Source: Pseudomonas sp. B21-028 (GTDB taxonomy: Bacteria > Pseudomonadota > Gammaproteobacteria > Pseudomonadales > Pseudomonadaceae). From it: a stretch of DNA of 64,000 nucleotides. Below the pieces are notes generated by a model. The model saw only the letters and a program-made list of their open reading frames with translations. It was not told the DNA's origin and did no database searches. How positions within the stretch are numbered: position 1 is the first letter of the stretch; each line of letters opens with the position of its first letter. Location: assembly GCF_024749045.1 (NCBI RefSeq), contig NZ_CP087184.1, positions 2,914,001-2,978,000 of the forward strand, in the 5' to 3' direction. Of the stretch, positions 62,883 to 64,000 are shown piece by piece. The translations under genes and the position numbers were made by a program.

Positions 62883-64000
62883 TCAACGCCGCCCCACCCG
62901 CGTACTCACATCCACCCACACCGCCAGCACCAGGATGCTGCCCTTGACGATCATCTGCCAGTAACTGTCGACGTCGAGCATCGACATGCCGTTGTCCAGG
63001 CTGGTGATGACCAGCGCGCCGAGGAGGGCTCCGTAGACGGTGCCGGAGCCACCGCGCATGGAGGTGCCGCCGATGAAGCAGGCGGCGATGGCGTCGAGTT
63101 CGCCCATGCTGCCGGCCGAGGGTGAGCCCGCGGCCAGGCGTGCGGTGTTGACCAGGCCGGCGAGGGCGCACATTACGCCCATGATGCCGAAGATCCACAG
63201 TTTCACTGCCTGTACGTTGATGCCAGACAGGCGCGTGGCTTCCATGTTGCTGCCCACCGAATAGACGCGGCGTCCGAACACGGTTTGGCTGGTGACGTAG
63301 CTGAACACCCCCAGCAGGATCAGCAGGAGCAGTACCGGAACCGGAATGCCGTCGTAGCTGTTGAGGGTATGGACGAACCCGGCCAGCACCGCGCCAATCG
63401 TCACCACGCGCAACACGTCACGCACCAGGGAATGTGCCGACAAGCCATGGAGGGCGCGGTTGCGGCGTTGTTTCCAGGTCAGGAAAACGGTGAGGGCGAA
63501 CAGCAGTATGCCCAACGCTATACCCATGGTTTGCGGCAGGTAACCCTGGCCGACGTAGACCAGCTCCGGCGACACCGGGGCAATGGTGGTGCCGCCGGTG
63601 ATGCCCAGCAGAACCCCGCGAAACGCCAGCATGCCGCCCAGACCCACGATGAACGAAGGGATGCGCAGGTAGGCGGTCATGAAGCCGTTGGCCAGGCCGA
63701 TGACCAAGCCGCACAGGGCCACCAGGCTGAGGTTGGCCAGCAGCGGTATGTGATAGACCACGTCGAGAATCGCCGCCAGACCACCCAGCAACCCGAGCAA
63801 TGAGCCCACCGACAGATCGATTTCGCCGCTGATGATCACCAGCACCATGCCGCAGGCGAGGATCCCGGTGATGGACATCTGCCTCAGCAGGTTGGACAGG
63901 TTGCGCGGGGTCAGGAAACCGCCGTCGGTCTGCCAGCTGAAGAACAGCCAGATGATCGCCACGGCGATCACCAGCGCGAGCATTTTGTAGCGGGTGAAGA
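62883..64000 (-). CDS. xylH: Xylose-type ABC transporter permease, 5'-truncated by window edge
   Basis: RbsC/XylH family inner-membrane permease; 372 codons visible, the frame is open at the window edge (FTRYKMLALVIAVAIIWLFF) so the start is outside. About 10 hydrophobic segments, GEIDLSVGSLLGLLGGLAAI and IAACFIGGTSMRGGSGTVYG are signature blocks of the family, and the protein resembles XylH more than RbsC in length and sequence by memory. It imports a pentose with an ATPase and a periplasmic binding protein not in view. Confidence 0.78.
   Translation of the reverse strand, partial: FTRYKMLALVIAVAIIWLFFSWQTDGGFLTPRNLSNLLRQMSITGILACGMVLVIISGEIDLSVGSLLGLLGGLAAILDVVYHIPLLANLSLVALCGLVIGLANGFMTAYLRIPSFIVGLGGMLAFRGVLLGITGGTTIAPVSPELVYVGQGYLPQTMGIALGILLFALTVFLTWKQRRNRALHGLSAHSLVRDVLRVVTIGAVLAGFVHTLNSYDGIPVPVLLLLILLGVFSYVTSQTVFGRRVYSVGSNMEATRLSGINVQAVKLWIFGIMGVMCALAGLVNTARLAAGSPSAGSMGELDAIAACFIGGTSMRGGSGTVYGALLGALVITSLDNGMSMLDVDSYWQMIVKGSILVLAVWVDVSTRVGRR

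Overview
The window reads as chromosome of a Pseudomonas from the P. fluorescens complex. Coding sequence is GC-rich and densely packed, and the gaps hold the typical REP palindromes of this group (GTGGGAGCGAGCCTGCTCGCGA and variants), mostly as inverted pairs in tandem arrays. KatA-type catalase, Ohr, MmsA and XylH all have a Pseudomonas flavour. No rRNA, tRNA or CRISPR array was seen.

Layout. (1) 1-4544: plus-strand run of mostly exported enzymes: two epoxide-hydrolase-type alpha/beta hydrolases with Asp nucleophile, a cytochrome P460-like protein, a Ser alpha/beta hydrolase and an SDR, then REP array 1. (2) 5227-8492: catalase, Ohr and an MFS transporter on the minus strand. (3) 8655-15502: a PAS-rich sensor kinase with a receiver-only and a FixJ-type regulator, facing a 969-aa winged-helix/ATPase/TPR regulator. 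(4) 15646-16476: a second Ohr and a sigma-like protein that has only region 2. (5) 17351-33252: a 12-gene minus-strand operon. Its promoter-proximal half is the six-gene ebo set (DHQS-like, UbiA-like, EboA, TatD-like, TIM barrel, phosphodiesterase-like), related to the ebo genes of cyanobacterial scytonemin clusters and, from memory, to the nematode-deterring EDB locus of P. fluorescens NZI7. The distal half encodes two pairs of an exported one-CxxCH protein with a large unrecognised partner, plus a further secreted protein and a ScyD/E-like propeller. Related REP arrays of about 134-bp period flank the operon on both sides. (6) 34399-39081: aldo/keto reductase and mmsA, each with a divergent LysR regulator.

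(7) 39403-54059: a 3405-aa CdiA-type two-partner-secretion effector with its small immunity gene, followed by a junkyard of displaced toxin tails with intact immunity genes. Each cassette boundary carries a piece of a RAYT/IS200-like element, and one RAYT copy is interrupted by an IS4-family element with an 11-bp target duplication. No CdiB/FhaC partner gene lies in the window. (8) 54481-55705: two small lipoproteins and a small gene preceded by a strongly structured candidate RNA leader. (9) 56365-62485: a histidine kinase and a GGDEF-EAL protein with nearly the same periplasmic sensor domain, enclosing a porin and a PstS-like protein. (10) 62883-64000: the start-truncated xylose-type ABC permease.

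Starts were chosen by Shine-Dalgarno fit and family length. Family names come from recognising sequence patterns, not from searches.
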